DNA from: Microvirga ossetica
GTDB taxonomy: Bacteria > Pseudomonadota > Alphaproteobacteria > Rhizobiales > Beijerinckiaceae
Assembly (NCBI RefSeq): GCF_002741015.1
Contig: NZ_CP016616.1
Location: 4,924,501-4,988,500, forward strand
Direction of reading: 5' to 3'
DNA: 64,000 nt
Below, piece after piece: positions 1 through 8,198 of this stretch (positions within the stretch are counted from its first letter, which is position 1; each line of letters opens with the position of its first letter). The position numbers were made by a program, and so were the translations under genes. The notes under the pieces are model-generated. The model saw only the letters and a program-made list of their open reading frames with translations. It had not been told where the DNA came from and did not search any database.

Positions 1-1
1 C

Positions 2-1129
2 CTTGGCGTCATCGCCGGCTTCCATGCGCCCGACGGCATCGTCGGCGACATGGGCGGCGGCAGCCTGGAGCTGGTCGACGTGAAGGGCGCCCAGGTCGGG
101 CAGGGGATCACCATGCCACTCGGCGGCCTTGCCCTGCAGGATGTCAGCGGTGGCTCGTTGAAGCGGGCTCAGAGGATCGTGCGCGAAGCCCTTGAACGGG
201 CACCGGAATATCTCGAAAACCTGCACGGCCGCACCTTCTATGCGGTCGGCGGGACTTGGCGCGCCCTGGCGCGGCTGCATCAGGCGGCGCGGGATTATCC
301 GCTCCACGTGATGCACGGCTACATCATCGATCCCGACGACGGCCTCGACTTCCTGCGTCTCGTGGAGGAGGCCGATTCCAAGACGCTCAAGGACATCGAG
401 AGCGTCTCCGAGGCCCGCCGTCCGCTCCTGGCCTACGGCGCCATCGTGCTTGAGGAGATCATCCGCCTCGGCGAGCCGAAGGAGGTGGCGATCTCCGCCT
501 TCGGCGTGCGCGAGGGCGTGCTCTTCGACAAGCTCGATGCGCAAACGCGGGAGCGCGATCCGCTCATCGCGGCGGCGAGCGATCTCAACCTTCTGCGCTC
601 GCGCTCGCCCCGGCATGGGGAGGAGCTGAGCCAGTGGACCGAGGCCTTCATCCGCAGCCTGAACCTGCCGGAGACGGCCTACGATACGCGCATGCGCCGC
701 GCGGCCTGCCTGCTCGCCGATATCGGCTGGCGCGCCCACCCCGATTACCGGGGCGAGCAGAGCCTCAATCTCATCGCCTATGGCGCCTTCGCGGGGCTCG
801 ATCATCCGGGCCGCGCCTATCTGGCGCTGTCGATCTTCTTCCGGCACGAGGGGCTATCGCCCGACAAGGTGAGCTCGCGCATCAAGACGCTCGCCGGCCC
901 CCGGCTGCTGGAGCGCGCCCGCCTCCTGGCGGCGCTGATGCGCGTCGCGTATCCCGTCTCGGTCGCCATGGAAGGCGTCCTGCCGCAGGCGCCGCTCCTC
1001 GCCCGGGGCAACCAGGTGGTGCTGCAATTGCCGGAGCATATGGAGCCGCTGGCCAACGAGCGCCTCTCCAGCCGCCTGAGGGCTCTCGGCAAGCTCCTCA
1101 ACATGGAACCGGTGATCGAGATCCATTGA
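2..1129 (+). CDS. ppx: Ppx/GppA exopolyphosphatase family protein, 3' part
   Basis: The reading frame is already open at the window edge, so the start lies upstream; 375 codons are visible. The visible N-terminal part carries the phosphate-binding GDMGGGSLEL loop of the actin-like ASKHA fold, followed by KGAQVGQGITMPLGG. The C-terminal half is helical, with an HD-like region around HPDYRGEQSLNLIAYG, as in long Ppx proteins. The family hydrolyses terminal phosphates of polyphosphate or the 5'-phosphate of pppGpp in the cytoplasm. Which substrate applies cannot be decided here. The family is usually near 500 residues, so roughly the first quarter is missing. RNase D lies 1.4 kb downstream on the other strand. 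Confidence 0.85.
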   Translation, partial: LGVIAGFHAPDGIVGDMGGGSLELVDVKGAQVGQGITMPLGGLALQDVSGGSLKRAQRIVREALERAPEYLENLHGRTFYAVGGTWRALARLHQAARDYPLHVMHGYIIDPDDGLDFLRLVEEADSKTLKDIESVSEARRPLLAYGAIVLEEIIRLGEPKEVAISAFGVREGVLFDKLDAQTRERDPLIAAASDLNLLRSRSPRHGEELSQWTEAFIRSLNLPETAYDTRMRRAACLLADIGWRAHPDYRGEQSLNLIAYGAFAGLDHPGRAYLALSIFFRHEGLSPDKVSSRIKTLAGPRLLERARLLAALMRVAYPVSVAMEGVLPQAPLLARGNQVVLQLPEHMEPLANERLSSRLRALGKLLNMEPVIEIH

Positions 1130-1241
1130 GAGGTCGCTGGCCGGATCGCGGGTGCGTTGAACCGCCTCGCATCTTATCATTTACAAGACATGACGTTGGG
1201 TTAACTTATCTGTCTACGGAGCTTCGCCGCGGGGAACGCCC

Positions 1242-1865
1242 ATGGAACTGGTCGATCCGAATGCCGTAAGGAACGCGGAGCGGTCGAGCGAGCCCTATGA
1301 TTATCTGCTGACGGCAAATCTTCTGAAGCGGGACATGATCGACGACCTGCGGCGCGATTTCCCCGCCATCGACAAGCCTGGCTATCTCACCGTGGACGAG
1401 GTCAAGCTTCATGGCCGGTTCAAGCAGCTCATCGCCGAGCTCGAAGGCCCTGAGCTGACGGAAGAGCTGTCGAAGAAATTCGGCATGGACCTTCATCAAT
1501 ATCCGCGCCTGACCACCATCATGAGGCGGTCACAGCCGAAATACGGCGCAATCCACACGGACGGCCCGTCCAAGGTCATGACCATGCTCGTCTACATGAA
1601 TGACGAGTGGGAGCAGGACCAGGGAGGCCGCCTGCGGGTTCTCTACGACGAGAAGAACTACGACCGCTACAAGCTGGAAGTGCCGCCGACCATGGGCACG
1701 ATGTTCGCATTCCTGCGCTCCGATCGTTCCTGGCACGGCCACCTGCCTTTCGCGGGCGAGCGGCGCGTGGTCCAGGTCGCATGGGTAAAGAGCCAGGCCG
1801 ACATCGACCGCAAGAAGAAGCACAACAAGGTGGCCCAATTCTTCAAGGGCATCTTCGGGCGCTGA
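1242..1865 (+). CDS. 2OG-Fe(II) oxygenase, prolyl-4-hydroxylase-like
   Basis: A 207-residue protein with the non-haem iron facial triad of the 2-oxoglutarate oxygenases: His105 and Asp107 in AIHTDGPSK, and a distal His at 165 or 167 in SWHGHLPF. Arg174 or Arg175 follows as the likely 2OG carboxylate ligand. GGRLRVLYDE fits the central beta strands of the jelly-roll. The C-terminus is very basic (DRKKKHNK). The family hydroxylates protein prolyl or other side chains; no substrate can be inferred. It stands alone between ppx and a Nudix gene, and the 112-base upstream gap holds no obvious promoter. Function at the reaction level is family knowledge. Confidence 0.75.
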   Translation: MELVDPNAVRNAERSSEPYDYLLTANLLKRDMIDDLRRDFPAIDKPGYLTVDEVKLHGRFKQLIAELEGPELTEELSKKFGMDLHQYPRLTTIMRRSQPKYGAIHTDGPSKVMTMLVYMNDEWEQDQGGRLRVLYDEKNYDRYKLEVPPTMGTMFAFLRSDRSWHGHLPFAGERRVVQVAWVKSQADIDRKKKHNKVAQFFKGIFGR

Positions 1866-1942
1866 TCCGCCTGGGCCTCATGGCAATCGGTGTATAAGCG
1901 GGGACGGGCTTCTGCCCGGCCACCTGCCTGTCTGGGGGATCC

Positions 1943-2485
1943 ATGGCGCCGAATATCAGAACCACCGCAAGCCGCCTCGTCTACGAGAACCGCTGGATGC
2001 GCTTGCGTGAGGACGCGATTGTCCGTCAGGACGGCTCGCCCGGCATCTACGGCGTCGTCGAAAAGGCGGATTTCGCCATCATCGCTCCCGTCGAGAACGG
2101 CATGATCCATCTGGTGGAGCAGTATCGCTACCCGGTGCAGGGCCGCTATTGGGAATTGCCGCAGGGATCGTGGGAGGATTCTCCCGAGACCGACCCGCTC
2201 GAACTGGCCCGAGCCGAATTGCGCGAGGAGACGGGGCTCATCGCGGAAACGATGCTGGCTATGGGCCATCTGTTCGAATGCTACGGTTATTCGAACCAGG
2301 GCTTCCACATCTACCTCGCCCAGGGCCTCCGGCAGGGCGAGGCGCACCGCGAGCATACCGAGCAGGACATGATCAGCCGCGCCTTTCCGGTCGACGAGGT
2401 GCTGGCGATGATCTCGGAGGGAGCGATCAAGGACGCGGCGACGGTGGCGACGCTGGGGTTGTTGCGCCTCAGAGGATTTCTTTGA
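1943..2485 (+). CDS. Nudix hydrolase, ADP-ribose pyrophosphatase-like
   Basis: A 180-residue Nudix protein. The Nudix box spans about residues 75-98, ending in LARAELREETGL, with the metal-binding Glu pair present. The Arg that usually precedes the first Glu of the motif is Ala here, a variation also known in other Nudix subfamilies. The upstream LVEQYRYPVQGRYWELPQGS is the signature arrangement of ADP-sugar pyrophosphatases, which cleave ADP-ribose or similar NDP-sugars to ribose-5-phosphate and AMP. The stop codon lies 5 bases from the convergent end of rnd, and no terminator hairpin separates them. The exact substrate is uncertain. Confidence 0.75.
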   Translation: MAPNIRTTASRLVYENRWMRLREDAIVRQDGSPGIYGVVEKADFAIIAPVENGMIHLVEQYRYPVQGRYWELPQGSWEDSPETDPLELARAELREETGLIAETMLAMGHLFECYGYSNQGFHIYLAQGLRQGEAHREHTEQDMISRAFPVDEVLAMISEGAIKDAATVATLGLLRLRGFL

Positions 2486-2489
2486 GCGT

Positions 2490-3650
2490 TCAGTCCTGAG
2501 CAATCGCCCGAAGCCGCACCCGTCCGCGCTCCAACACGAGGCCGAGCTGGCCGTTCTTGAGCGCCAGGGCCTTTTCGCCGAACAGCTTGCGCCGCCAGCC
2601 GTGGAGGGAGGGGACGTCGGCATCGTCGCTGTCGGCGATGGCTTCCAGCTCCTCGACGGTGGCGATGATCTTGGGCGCGACGCCCTCCTGCTCGGCGACC
2701 GCCTTGAGCAGGACCTTCAAAAGGTCGACCACGGAGCCGGTATTGGCGCGCCCGCGGCTGCGTTCCGGGACCGGGATCGTGGCGGGATCGCGGGCGAGCG
2801 CCCGCTCCACGGAGTCCAGGATCTCGGCACCGGTGCGGGAGCGCTCGAAGCCGTTCGGGATGGTGCGCAGGCGGCCCAGCGCCTCCACGCTGCGGGGGCC
2901 CGAGGTGGCGATGTCGATCACCGCATCGTCCTTGAGGATGCGCCCGCGCGGCACGTCGCGTGCCTGCGCCTCGCGCTCGCGCCAGGCCGCGATCTCCATC
3001 AGCACCGCGATCTCGCGCGGCTTGCGCAGGCGTCCGGCGAGCCGGCGCCAGGCATTGTCGGGATCGGCCTGATAGGTCTCCGGCGAGGTGAGGACCGCCA
3101 TCTCCTCGGTGAGCCATTCGAGCCGGCCGTTCTTTTCCAGCTCGGCCATCAGCGCCTCGTAGACCTTCACCAGATGGGTCACGTCCGAAAGGGCGTAAGT
3201 CAGCTGCGCGTCGGTGAGCGGGCGGCGAGACCAGTCGGTGAAGCGGGAGGACTTGTCGATCTTCGCCTTGGCGAGATCGTTGGTGAGCTGCTCGTAGGAC
3301 ACCGAGTCGCCGTAGCCGCAGACCATGGCGGCGACCTGGGTGTCGAAGAGCGGCGCCGGCACGATGCCGCCGAGATTCCAGACGATTTCCAGGTCCTGCC
3401 GGGCGGAGTGGAAGACCTTCACCACGCTCGGATCCGCCATGAGCGCCATGAAGGGCTCCAGGCTCATGCCTTCGGCCAAGGGGTCGATGAGATAGGCTTC
3501 GCCTGGGTCCGAGCTCGCCATCTGGATCAGGCAGAGCTTGGGGTAATAGGTGGTCTCGCGCAGAAATTCCGTGTCGACGGTCACGAACGGATGCTGGCTG
3601 AGGCGGCGGCAGGCGGCGGCCAGGGCGTCGGTGGAGGCAATCAGGTCCAT
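2490..3650 (-). CDS. rnd: ribonuclease D
   Basis: RNase D trims the 3' ends of tRNA precursors and other small RNAs. The 386-residue protein shows the DEDD exonuclease motifs: Asp26/Glu28 in TVDTEFLRE, an Asp in [10 protein letters not shown], and [14 protein letters not shown] for the DEDDy type. HRDC domains follow, for example around [17 protein letters not shown] start at ATG 3650; the frame is open upstream to 3734, but those residues do not resemble the family and the usual RNase D begins near MDLI. The length matches the bacterial family (about 380). It is divergent from the peptide gene at 3824, and their promoters share 3651-3823. Confidence 0.9.
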   Translation of the reverse strand: MDLIASTDALAAACRRLSQHPFVTVDTEFLRETTYYPKLCLIQMASSDPGEAYLIDPLAEGMSLEPFMALMADPSVVKVFHSARQDLEIVWNLGGIVPAPLFDTQVAAMVCGYGDSVSYEQLTNDLAKAKIDKSSRFTDWSRRPLTDAQLTYALSDVTHLVKVYEALMAELEKNGRLEWLTEEMAVLTSPETYQADPDNAWRRLAGRLRKPREIAVLMEIAAWREREAQARDVPRGRILKDDAVIDIATSGPRSVEALGRLRTIPNGFERSRTGAEILDSVERALARDPATIPVPERSRGRANTGSVVDLLKVLLKAVAEQEGVAPKIIATVEELEAIADSDDADVPSLHGWRRKLFGEKALALKNGQLGLVLERGRVRLRAIAQD

Positions 3651-3734
3651 GGACCGTTCATAACCGATCCGGCCGGACGCCGCGAGTCCGGGTGCGGCCT
3701 GACCGGAAAATGTTCTGGGGTAAGGTAAAATCAA

Positions 3735-3765
3735 TTGACTCTCAGGGTTAAATTATTGTTATGAT
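3735..3765 (+). promoter_or_regulatory. putative sigma70 promoter of the peptide gene
   Basis: In an unusually AT-rich patch, TTGACT (3735-3740) and TATGAT (3760-3765) are separated by 19 bases, slightly longer than the ideal 17. The predicted start would leave a leader of about 50 bases before the ATG at 3824. No other -35/-10 pair nearby is as good. Confidence 0.45.
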
Positions 3766-3823
3766 GTTGCACTGGCCCTATGCCAGGGGATGCCTCACGG
3801 CACCAATGAGTGGGGAGGTCTTC

Positions 3824-3922
3824 ATGAAGACCAACGAAGTGATGAAGGACGACGCTCCGGTCGAGCTCAGCGAGAAGGAACTCGCAGAGGTCGGCGGCGG
3901 ACGTCGCGTCATTCTCTACTAA
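3824..3922 (+). CDS. double-glycine leader peptide, probable exported microcin or signal precursor
   Basis: A 32-codon gene preceded by GGGGAGG (3812-3818) five bases before the ATG and followed at once by a strong terminator. Residues 14-25 read ELSEKELAEVGG, the ELxxxELxxVxGG leader recognised by C39 peptidases of bacteriocin exporters. A third Gly and six residues, RRVILY, follow. Cleavage after Gly25 would release GRRVILY; cleavage after Gly26 would release RRVILY. Family bacteriocins normally have 20-60 residue cores, so this mature product is exceptionally short and resembles a pheromone more than a toxin. The C39 exporter gene is the next gene, in convergent orientation, ending 63 bases away. 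No immunity gene is recognisable. Coding potential rests on the ribosome-binding site, leader motif and context. Confidence 0.8.
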   Translation: MKTNEVMKDDAPVELSEKELAEVGGGRRVILY

Positions 3923-3951
3923 GTCCGATCCGGCCAGACCGGGATAGGACG

Positions 3952-3980
3952 GGCGCGGCTTGCACCAGCCGCGCCTTGTT
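3952..3980. terminator. intrinsic terminator between peptide gene and exporter
   Basis: Perfect 9-bp stem GGCGCGGCT / AGCCGCGCC (3952-3960 with 3967-3975) with a six-base loop, then TTGTT. It ends the peptide transcript; because the stem is symmetrical it could also end the convergent exporter transcript, though the opposite-strand U tract is poor. Confidence 0.75.
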
Positions 3981-3984
3981 CATG

Positions 3985-6159
3985 TCACGACCGGCCGGTG
4001 CTCGTAACCCCAAGCGAGCTGCGCGCCGCATCGGCGAAGGCCAGCGTCTCTCCGTCGAGAGGCGGTGAGACCCGGCCCTCGCGCAGCACCACGATCCGGT
4101 CCGCAGCCCGGATCGTCTCCGGGCGATGGGCGATCACGATGCGGGTGATCTTCAGCTCCGCCAGCGCCCGGTTGACCTCGCGCTCCTTGTCGAGGTCGAG
4201 ATGCGAGGTGCCCTCGTCCATGAACAGCATGCGCGGGCGGCGGTAGAGCGCGCGGGCCAGCAGCACCCGCTGGCGCTGGCCGCCGGAGAGCGCGGTTCCC
4301 ATATCGCCGATGAGCGTGTTGTAGTTCATCGGCATCGCCATGATCTCCTCGTCGATGCCGGCCACCCTGGCGCATGCGCGCATCCAATCGAGGTCGAGGC
4401 TCGCATCGAAAAAGCAGATGTTCTCGGCGATGGAGCCTGAGAGCAGCTGATCATCCTGCATCACCACGCCGATCTGCGAGCGGAAGGCCTGGCGACCGAA
4501 ATGCTCCAGCGGCGTGCCGTCGATCAGGACCGTCCCTTCGAGCGGCTTGAACAGGCCGAGCATGATCTTGAGAAGAGTGGTCTTGCCCCCGCCCGAGGGG
4601 CCGGTGATGGCGACGAACTCGCCGGCCGCGACCTTCAGCTCCACGCCGGACAGCACCTCCGGCTCCGTATCGGCGTAGCGGAAGCTCACATGCCGCAGCT
4701 CCACCGCTCCCCGGATCGGCCGCGCCACGAGGCTTTCCGCATGCCGGTCCTCCTCCCGCTCCGTGAGCGCGATGTCGGAGAGCCGGTCGAGGTGAAGGTC
4801 GAGCATCCGGTACTGGATGCCGGTCTCGATCAGGTTGGTGGCCTTCCCGAGGAACTGCTCCTTGTAGGCCATGAAGGCATAGAGCATGCCGATGGTGAGC
4901 TCGTTTCCCATGATGGCGCGGGCGCCGAGCCAGATCACGAGCACGTTCTCGAGGCCGTAGATCAGGTCGTTCGCGGTCTTGAAGCCGATGGTGAAGCGGC
5001 CCTGGCGGATCGAGCGGCTGATCGATTCCGCATAGCGGTTCTGCCACACGGCCTCGCGGTCGGATTCGCGGCCGAAGATCTTGATGCTCTGGATGGCGCG
5101 GGCCGTCTCGATGAAGGTGGTCTGCTCCTTGGCGGCCGCCTCGATCATCTCCTCCTGCCGCTGGCGCAGGGACCGGTAGAGGGCAAAGCGCAAGAGCGCA
5201 TAGAGCGCGAGCGCCGCAAAGACGATGGCCGACAGCTTGGGGCTGTAGATCAGGATCATCGCGAGCGTCAGCGTCGCCATCACCCCGTCGACGAAGGCGG
5301 CCACCAGCCCTTCCGAGACCAGCCGCTGGATCGGCTCCGCGGAGCGGAAGCGCGAGACGAGATCGCCGATATGCCGCTTCTCGAACCAGGCGAGCGGCAG
5401 CCGCACGAGATGGTGGAAGAGGTTCGCGCCCATCTGGAAGTTGAGCGCGCCGCTCAAGAACAGCAGCACATGGGAGCGCAGCCAGTCCGCTCCGATATGG
5501 ATGAGTGTGAGCAGGCCGAAGCCGAGGGCGAGCGCGGTCAGCAGGCCTCCGTCGCCCTTCATCACGGCCTCGTCGACGGCAAGCTGCATGTAGAAGGGCG
5601 CTGCCAGCACCGCGAGCTGCAGCACGGCGGAGAGCGCCAGCGCCTGGGCCAGCGCCCGCTTCACGCCCCGCATCCGGCCCCAGAGGGCGGTGAGATTCAG
5701 GCGGGACGTCTCCTTCTTCCGCTCGAAGCCTTCCGTCGGCGTCAGCTCCACGGCGATGCCGGTGAAATGCTTCCCGATCTCGTCGAGGGTGAGCGTGCGC
5801 ACGCCGAGCGCCGGATCGTGGATCGTCACCTTCCGGGCGCCGACCTCTTTCAGCACGACGAAGTGGTTCATGTCCCAGTGCAGGATGCAGGGCAGCTTGA
5901 TCTGCCCGAGCTGCTCCGGCTCGAGCCTCAAGCCCCGGCCCGTCATGCCGAGGCGGCGGCCCATGACGAGCACGTCCTTGAGGGTGACGCCCTTCAGCGA
6001 GATCGAGAACAGGCGGCGAAGCGCCACGAGATCGACCTCGCGCCCGTGATAGCTCGCGACCATGGCAAGGCAGGCGAGCCCGCATTCCGCCGCCTCGGAC
6101 TGGATGATCGCCGGCAGGCGCGGGGCGCCGAAATAATCGAGGGAGGCTGCGATCCTCAC
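3985..6159 (-). CDS. C39 peptidase/ABC exporter of double-glycine peptides
   Basis: A 724-residue bifunctional exporter of the CvaB/LagD type that removes the double-glycine leader and exports the peptide across the inner membrane. The N-terminal C39 domain (about 1-140) has Gln20 and Cys26 in QSEAAECGLACLAM, His99 in NHFVVL and Asp115 in IHDPALG, so the catalytic set is complete. Six membrane segments follow (about 165-440), then an ATPase with Walker A GPSGGGKTT, signature LSGGQRQR, Walker B MLFMDEGTSHLD and the IAHRPET switch. The start is GTG at 6159, overlapping the adaptor stop by four bases (GTGA), so the two are translationally coupled. The likely cargo is the peptide at 3824. The gene itself is intact. 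Confidence 0.88.
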   Translation of the reverse strand: MRIAASLDYFGAPRLPAIIQSEAAECGLACLAMVASYHGREVDLVALRRLFSISLKGVTLKDVLVMGRRLGMTGRGLRLEPEQLGQIKLPCILHWDMNHFVVLKEVGARKVTIHDPALGVRTLTLDEIGKHFTGIAVELTPTEGFERKKETSRLNLTALWGRMRGVKRALAQALALSAVLQLAVLAAPFYMQLAVDEAVMKGDGGLLTALALGFGLLTLIHIGADWLRSHVLLFLSGALNFQMGANLFHHLVRLPLAWFEKRHIGDLVSRFRSAEPIQRLVSEGLVAAFVDGVMATLTLAMILIYSPKLSAIVFAALALYALLRFALYRSLRQRQEEMIEAAAKEQTTFIETARAIQSIKIFGRESDREAVWQNRYAESISRSIRQGRFTIGFKTANDLIYGLENVLVIWLGARAIMGNELTIGMLYAFMAYKEQFLGKATNLIETGIQYRMLDLHLDRLSDIALTEREEDRHAESLVARPIRGAVELRHVSFRYADTEPEVLSGVELKVAAGEFVAITGPSGGGKTTLLKIMLGLFKPLEGTVLIDGTPLEHFGRQAFRSQIGVVMQDDQLLSGSIAENICFFDASLDLDWMRACARVAGIDEEIMAMPMNYNTLIGDMGTALSGGQRQRVLLARALYRRPRMLFMDEGTSHLDLDKEREVNRALAELKITRIVIAHRPETIRAADRIVVLREGRVSPPLDGETLAFADAARSSLGVTSTGRS

Positions 6160-7407
6160 ATCCGCCCCCTGATGCTGATCAGCGGCTCGAACAGCCAGGC
6201 GAGGAGGGAGCGGCCCTCAAGCACGATGTCGGCCTTCAGGGTCATGTCCGGCTGGAGGGCGACCTGCCGCCCGAAGGCGTCGATCACCTGCCGGTCGAGA
6301 CGCACGGTGACGCGATAGGCGGGTTCCGTCAGCGTCGTCCTCCCGATCACCTCGTTCGGCGAGAGCACCGCCTGCGAGACGGTCTCGACCGAGCCGCCGA
6401 TCGTCCCGAAGCGCTGATAGGGAAAGGCGTCGACCATCAGCCGCACCCGCTGACCCGGCTCGACGAAGCCGATGGCGCGGCTCGGCACGAAGAGCTCCGC
6501 GAGCAGGCTCGCGCCGTCGGGGAGGAGGGTGAGGAGCGGCTTGGCGGGATCGACGATCTGGCCGGGCGCCGCCTGGAGCGCCGTCACATGTCCCGCGATG
6601 GGAGCGGTGAGCACCTGCGCCTGCTGTCCTTGAGCCTCGGCCTTCTGGCGCTCCCGGTCGGCGAGGCCGAGGCGCAGCTGCGCGAGACGCTCGGCCTGCT
6701 GCACGGGAAGCTGCTCGCGCTGAAGCTGGGTCTGGCCGAGCTCCTTGTCCGCCGCCGCCAGGTCCCGGTCGATCTCGGCTAGGGCCTGCCGGCGGGCGAG
6801 CAGGGCCTCGTCCTGCTCCTGCAGGGCGGTGCGGGTGGAATGGCCCTGCTGCGTCAGGCGGGCGACGGTGCCGCGCCTGTCTTCGGTCACCTGAACGCTC
6901 GGCCATGAGGCGGCGCTGGGCGCCGAGCGCATCGCGCTCCGCCGCGACGGAGACAATCGCCGCATCGAGGCGTCGGACCTCGTTGGCGACCCGCTCCGGA
7001 TCGGCCGCGATCTGCTCCTTCAGCACCTGGATCTGCGTGTCGAGGGAGGCGAGAACCGCAGCGTCGAGGGTGCCGCCGGCCTCGAGCCCCTGGCGCGAGG
7101 CCACCGTGAAGAGCGGCTGGCCCGAAACCACCCGGTCGCCCTCCTTCACCCTTAGCTCCGTGACGACGCCCCCGCGCAGGGCGCCGACCCGCACGGCGCC
7201 GCCGGCCGCCACGAGCGCCCCGCCGGCGGTTTCCTTGCGCGCGTATTCCGCCGTGCCGAGGAAGACCACGACCGCCGCGACGCAGGCGAGGATAAAGCCA
7301 CCCAGAACCTGCCAGGACATCGGCGCAACTGGCAGCGACACGGACGAATGCTCGCCCGAGGCAGCGGTCACGGCCTGCGGCCGGAACAATGATTGCAGCG
7401 CCAACAC
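6156..7407 (-). pseudogene. HlyD-family periplasmic adaptor, frameshifted
   Basis: The membrane-fusion partner of the C39 exporter. The N-terminal part has one membrane segment (WQVLGGFILACVAAVVVFLG) and a lipoyl-like half motif (RVGALRGGVVTELRVKEGD). The second part has VLTAPIAGHVTALQAAPGQ, the beta-barrel and a C-terminal end coupled to the exporter. These halves lie in different frames: the first runs to about 6895 (LGAQRRLMAER) and the second resumes with QVTEDRRGTVARL. One surplus base in about 6892-6901, in the coiled-coil region, would explain the switch. It may be a true mutation, a sequencing error or, less likely, programmed slippage. The start is uncertain: GTG 7407 or TTG 7404 after AGGGA; the frame stays open to 7653 through a repeat. 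Confidence 0.75.
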
Positions 7408-7513
7408 GATCCCTAAACGGAACTTTATATCGATACTATGTTGCAGAACAGGCACGGCGGCGCAAGGGAAAGCGGGAAGGGCGGGCGGCCGTTGTGTCGC
7501 AGAGCGCCGCGAA

Positions 7514-7620
7514 ACCCTCCTCCCCCTTGTGGGGAGGAGTTGGAGGTGGGGGTGTGAGCGATAGCCTGTCAATGTGTGGCGGAAACACCCCCACCCCGGC
7601 CCTCCCCACAAGGGGGAGGG
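7514..7620. repeat. intergenic palindrome, type C
   Basis: Two arms (CCTCCTCCCCCTTGTGGGGA and its near inverse ending at 7620) flank a centre containing GTGAGCGATAG. The same design recurs at 36723-36821 and 60859-60968, with a partial copy at 10490-10518. It fills most of the 310-base gap between the adaptor and the WYL-like gene; the rest of that gap shows no gene. Confidence 0.8.
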
Positions 7621-7717
7621 AGAACGCACGCGCGTTCTATGGCGAGCCGCCAATGAATTATGGACCAGCCCCTCAGGATGAGGGCTCGGGGCGCAGGCCG
7701 AGTATTGGCCGGTCTTT

Positions 7718-8116
7718 TCAGACGCTAGGCTGGAATCGGGCGAGATATCTGCGCCGCTCGCGGGCCTGGCGCTCGGCGCGCTTCATGAGCCAGTCGAGGA
7801 TGTTGCGATCGACCACGAGGCCTGTTTCCGCATCTTCGAGCCGCTCGATCCTGTCGACCCGGAAGCCGCGATAGCCGTCGTCGGCCATGTCGATTCCTCC
7901 GAGCAGCATCTTGCCCGGACCGACCTTCAGCTCGCGCGCGATCAGCCAGCGCCGGCTCTGATTGCCGGCCTGGTCCACATAATCGAGCTCCAGCGCGCCT
8001 TCCAGCGGATAGACGTGCCAATTGCCCTCGACCCGCTCCTCATTGGGCGCGTTCCGGGGCGGCTTCAGCAGGGATGTCGCAAGGGTGCTAACCATAGGCA
8101 GAATATGGGTATTCAT
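7718..8116 (-). CDS. small WYL-like domain protein
   Basis: A 132-residue cytoplasmic protein. Residues 40-95 read like a stand-alone WYL fold: a strand LELDYVDQAGNQSRRW, then LIARELKVGPGKMLLGGID, and the characteristic end YRGFRVDRIERLED. WYL domains bind nucleic acids or nucleotides and often serve as sensors in transcription factors. No helix-turn-helix is present, so the role is unknown. The C-terminus is helical and very basic (RAERQARERRRYLARF). ATG 8116 is used; ATG 8092 is a possible alternative because the ribosome-binding site is weak. It lies on the same strand as the peptide exporter operon but is separated from it by a palindrome. Confidence 0.55.
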   Translation of the reverse strand: MNTHILPMVSTLATSLLKPPRNAPNEERVEGNWHVYPLEGALELDYVDQAGNQSRRWLIARELKVGPGKMLLGGIDMADDGYRGFRVDRIERLEDAETGLVVDRNILDWLMKRAERQARERRRYLARFQPSV

Positions 8117-8198
8117 GCTTTGTTCCGCAAGGGTTTTGGGCTGCCGATACAGGCTCGTCGCGTAGTTCGAGAAGCCCTATCCGGAACGGCTACGCAGC

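Noticed and set aside
3985..7407. RTX or haemolysin type I exporter for the two RTX proteins
   Set aside because: The ABC protein has an active C39 domain with catalytic Cys26, which belongs to double-glycine peptide exporters and not to RTX exporters.
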